Part shown: positions 30,466-33,459 of the stretch, in pieces
How positions within the stretch are numbered: the stretch's first letter is position 1
Layout of the letters: each line of letters opens with the position of its first letter
Origin: Deinococcota bacterium
GTDB lineage: Bacteria; Deinococcota; Deinococci; Deinococcales; Trueperaceae
Assembly: GCA_963170125.1 (NCBI GenBank)
Contig: CAUJFI010000169.1
Coordinates: forward strand, 1 to 33,459
Reading direction: 5' to 3'
Length of the DNA stretch: 33,459 bases
Made by a program: the position numbers and the translations under genes
Notes under the pieces: model-generated
The model's database searches: none
What the model was told of the DNA's origin: nothing
Seen by the model: only the letters and a program-made list of their open reading frames with translations

Positions 30466-30810
30466 ATGCCCCGCCAGAACTCTGCCGAAGTCTTGGTCGA
30501 CGAATCGACGCTCACGAGCCGCGGGCAGACGACCATCCCCGCCCCCATCCGCAAGGCGCTCCGGCTCGGTCCCGCCGACAAGCTCCGTTTCTCTCTCAGG
30601 GCCGACAACACGGTCGTCCTGAGCCGCAGCCCCGAGGCCACCAGCCTCGACCCGGTGATCGGAGCGTTCCTAGATTTCATCGAGCGAGACGCCAGCGCCC
30701 GACCGGAACGTATCGGCATGATTCCAGATGATCTCATGGCAAGGGCTCGTGACCTCACAGCGGGAGTCGACGTGGACTTGGGCGCTCCGCTCGACCCCGA
30801 AGATGAATGA
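30466..30810 (+). CDS. prlF: PrlF-type antitoxin (AbrB/SpoVT swapped-hairpin domain)
   Basis: 114 residues from ATG 30466; the open frame reaches 30427, but the ribosome site fits 30466 and the earlier codons lie in the operator. The AbrB-like domain covers roughly 8-55: STLTSRGQTTIPAPIRKALRL then ADKLRFSLRADNTVVLSR. The C-terminal half (DPVIGAFLDFIERD, MIPDDLMARARDLTAGVDVDLG) is the toxin-binding segment of PrlF/SohA proteins. It neutralises YhaV and represses the operon. Its stop overlaps the toxin start (ATGA), the usual coupling of these pairs. Confidence 0.9.
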   Translation: MPRQNSAEVLVDESTLTSRGQTTIPAPIRKALRLGPADKLRFSLRADNTVVLSRSPEATSLDPVIGAFLDFIERDASARPERIGMIPDDLMARARDLTAGVDVDLGAPLDPEDE

Positions 30811-31307
30811 GCCGGGCCGCGGTCGAGCCGCTAGTAGTGGCGGGCTGGCGACTCTACGCTCATGACCTATTCCTCCGTCAGCTCGAGGACCTAGTAGAGG
30901 CGGTGGAAGCGGAGCGGTCACGCGACCCCGAGGGGTACGTGAGGGAGGGCTCGACGAAGCGGCTCGCTGCCATCGTCAAGCTCGCGTTCGAGGTCATACC
31001 CCAGGACCCTACTCGACCTGAATACCGTGTAGGCAGCACGCTAGGGCTCAGGCCCAAGCACTGGTTCCGCGCCAAGTTCTTCCAGCAATACCGGCTCTTC
31101 TTCCGCTTCAGCGTGCAGGAGAGAGCGATAGTGTTCGTCTGGGTCAACGACGAGGAAACCAAACGCTCTTGCGACTCGAGAGCCGACGCCTACCGTACGT
31201 TCCGGAAGATGCTCAAGAGCGGCAACCCACCTGACGACTGGGACGAACTCGTTCGCAACTTAGAGCAGAACACTGAGCGCTTCCGCAGAGCAGCAGGAGG
31301 GCGCTGA
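30807..31307 (+). CDS. yhaV: YhaV-type toxin (RelE-superfamily ribonuclease)
   Basis: 166 residues. The family pattern is seen in the N-terminal VAGWRLYAHDLFLRQLEDLV, then IPQDPTRPEYRVGSTLGLR, KHWFRAKFFQQYRLFFRFS, VFVWVNDEETKRSCDSRADAYRTFRKML and the terminal NPPDDWDELV. YhaV is a ribosome-dependent or free mRNA/rRNA endonuclease; the basic residues of HWFRAKF and RLFFRF and the Arg/Asp of the late segment are the likely catalytic surface. All of the usual length is present, so the toxin is probably functional. It lies directly before aguA in the accessory segment. Confidence 0.92.
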   Translation: MSRAAVEPLVVAGWRLYAHDLFLRQLEDLVEAVEAERSRDPEGYVREGSTKRLAAIVKLAFEVIPQDPTRPEYRVGSTLGLRPKHWFRAKFFQQYRLFFRFSVQERAIVFVWVNDEETKRSCDSRADAYRTFRKMLKSGNPPDDWDELVRNLEQNTERFRRAAGGR

Positions 31308-31411
31308 CCGGAGGCCGGCTCCTTGCCCGGTCATCCGCCCGAGCCCGCACGTAGCCAACAAAGCGTCCCCAGACCAGCGCGCACGGCGCTCCGGCCTAAA
31401 CTGGCAGAAGC

Positions 31412-32558
31412 ATGTCCACGACCCCGTACCCCACCCCAGCCTCACTGGGCTACCGCATGCCCCCGGAGTGGGCACCCCACGCCGCTACCTGGACGTCATG
31501 GCCGTTCGACGACGTCCTCTGGGTCGGCCAGCTGGAAGGCGTGCGGCGCGAGTTCGCCGACCTCGTCGCCACCATCGCGCGCTTCGAACGCGTGAACCTC
31601 AACGTGCGCGACGACGAGGCGGAGACGGACGCAAGGGCACGCATCGAGCAGGCCGCGGCCGCGCTCCACGGTGAGCAGGCCGGATCCGTCCTCGCCAACA
31701 TCCGCTACCATCGCCTACCCCTCAACGACGTGTGGTTCAGGGACAACGGCCCGCTCTTCGTGCGGCGCGCCCAGGCCGCCGCGAGCACCGGCTCGAGCAC
31801 CGTGGGAACGGCCGGAAGCGCCGCCACGGGAGCCGGCCACGTCGCCATGACCGACTGGTCCTTCAACGCCTGGGGCAAGAAGTACGCCCCCTGGTCGGAC
31901 GACGACCGCGCGCCCGCCACGCTCGCCGCGCGCCTCGGCATGCGCCGGTTCGTCGCACCCGCCGTCATGGAGGGCGGCTCTCTCGAACTGAACGGCCACG
32001 GCGTATGCCTCACGACGCGCTCGTGCCTCCTGGAACCGAACCGGAACCCGGACCTCGGCCCCGCGGACCTGGAGTTGCTGCTCCGCGACTACCTCGGCAT
32101 CAGCCAGCTCGTGTGGTTGGAGGAGGGCCTCGAGGGCGACCATACGGACGGCCACATCGACACGATCGTGCGCTTCACGGACGACGGGACGATCGTGTGC
32201 GCCGTCGAGCCGCGCTCCGACGACCCCAACCACGCCACGATGGCGCGCAACCTGGAGCAGCTCCGGAGCCTGCGCACGCCGGCAGGCGCGCCGTACCGGG
32301 TCGTCGAGCTCCCCCTCCCCATCGAGCGCATGGAGTTGGAGGGCGAGCGCCTGCCGCCCACCTACGCCAACTTCTACGTCGGCAACGGCTTCGTCGTCGT
32401 GCCGCAGTACGGCGACGCGAACGACGAGCGGGCCTTGGCGATCCTGCGGCCGCTCTTCCCCGGCCGCGAGGTCATCGGCCTCGGTGCCGTCAGCCTCATA
32501 ACGGGCGGCGGCGCGTTCCACTGCGTCACTCAGCAGCAGCCCCTAGGAGAGGTCGAAC

Positions 32559-32566
<8 letters not shown>
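31412..32566 (+). CDS. aguA: Agmatine deiminase
   Basis: 384 residues. Family motifs are LNDVWFRDNGPLFV, WSFNAWGKKYAPW, MEGGSLELNGHGVCLTT, EGDHTDGHIDTIVRF (catalytic His/Asp) and the C-terminal GGGAFHCVTQQQP with the catalytic Cys. It converts agmatine to N-carbamoylputrescine and ammonia in the cytoplasm. A short Ala/Ser/Thr/Gly-rich insert (about 123-146) separates the DNGPLFV motif from the rest of the core and is probably a surface loop. TAAACT lies 9 bases before ATG 31412. aguB overlaps its 3' end by 8 bases. Confidence 0.95.
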
Positions 32567-33440
<874 letters not shown>

Positions 33441-33459
33441 CCGTAGGCGGCCCACCGCC

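Noticed and set aside
27478..31411. Active integrative element
   Set aside because: No integrase, transposase, tRNA attachment site or flanking repeat could be found; only the gene content is island-like.

Overview
The window is a high-GC bacterial chromosomal segment, densely coded on both strands. It fits a member of the Deinococcota, most plausibly a Truepera-like lineage. The grounds are very high GC, a caa3-type oxidase operon, NucS beside Nfo, and at least seven genes whose only promoter-like signal is a TAnnnT-type -10 box 5-7 bases before the start codon, the usual layout of leaderless mRNAs in Deinococcus/Thermus. The taxonomic call is inference, because no rRNA or other marker is present.

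Layout. 1-105: end of a DegV-like gene. 558-3784: a two-gene operon of an atypical SHMT-family PLP enzyme and a fused large+small-subunit aconitase/isopropylmalate-dehydratase-like protein. 3907-5418: ComM/YifB ATPase. 5786-10523: a cytochrome caa3 oxidase operon (subunits II, I, III, IV) in which both subunit II and subunit IV carry a C-terminal cytochrome c domain, closed by a strong hairpin. 10735-12667: ctaG, a HAD hydrolase and an unknown small protein, overlapping end to end. 12732-15997 (minus): NucS, a GalT-like protein lacking the nucleophilic His, FtsB/DivIC and a VOC-DinB fusion. 16079-17439: endonuclease IV and a DinB-like protein, divergent from nucS.

17549-22491 (minus): a catabolic-looking block of flavin reductase, M20 peptidase, HpaB-type monooxygenase and a branched-chain-type solute-binding protein. 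A PucR/CdaR-type regulator (22582-24159) is divergent from it. 24242-24994: MBL-fold hydrolase. 25079-27477 (minus): arginine decarboxylase (speA) followed by a NUDIX hydrolase.

27478-31400 looks like an accessory island. It holds a DUF234-type AAA ATPase behind an array of ATGTG/CACAT operator-like sites, a decayed ABC-transporter ATPase with an in-frame stop that runs into a small fragment of a second DUF234 ATPase copy, and a complete PrlF-YhaV toxin-antitoxin pair with a palindromic operator. The island lies between speA and aguA-aguB (31412-33440), which together encode arginine -> agmatine -> N-carbamoylputrescine -> putrescine. No transposase, integrase, tRNA, rRNA or CRISPR array was seen.
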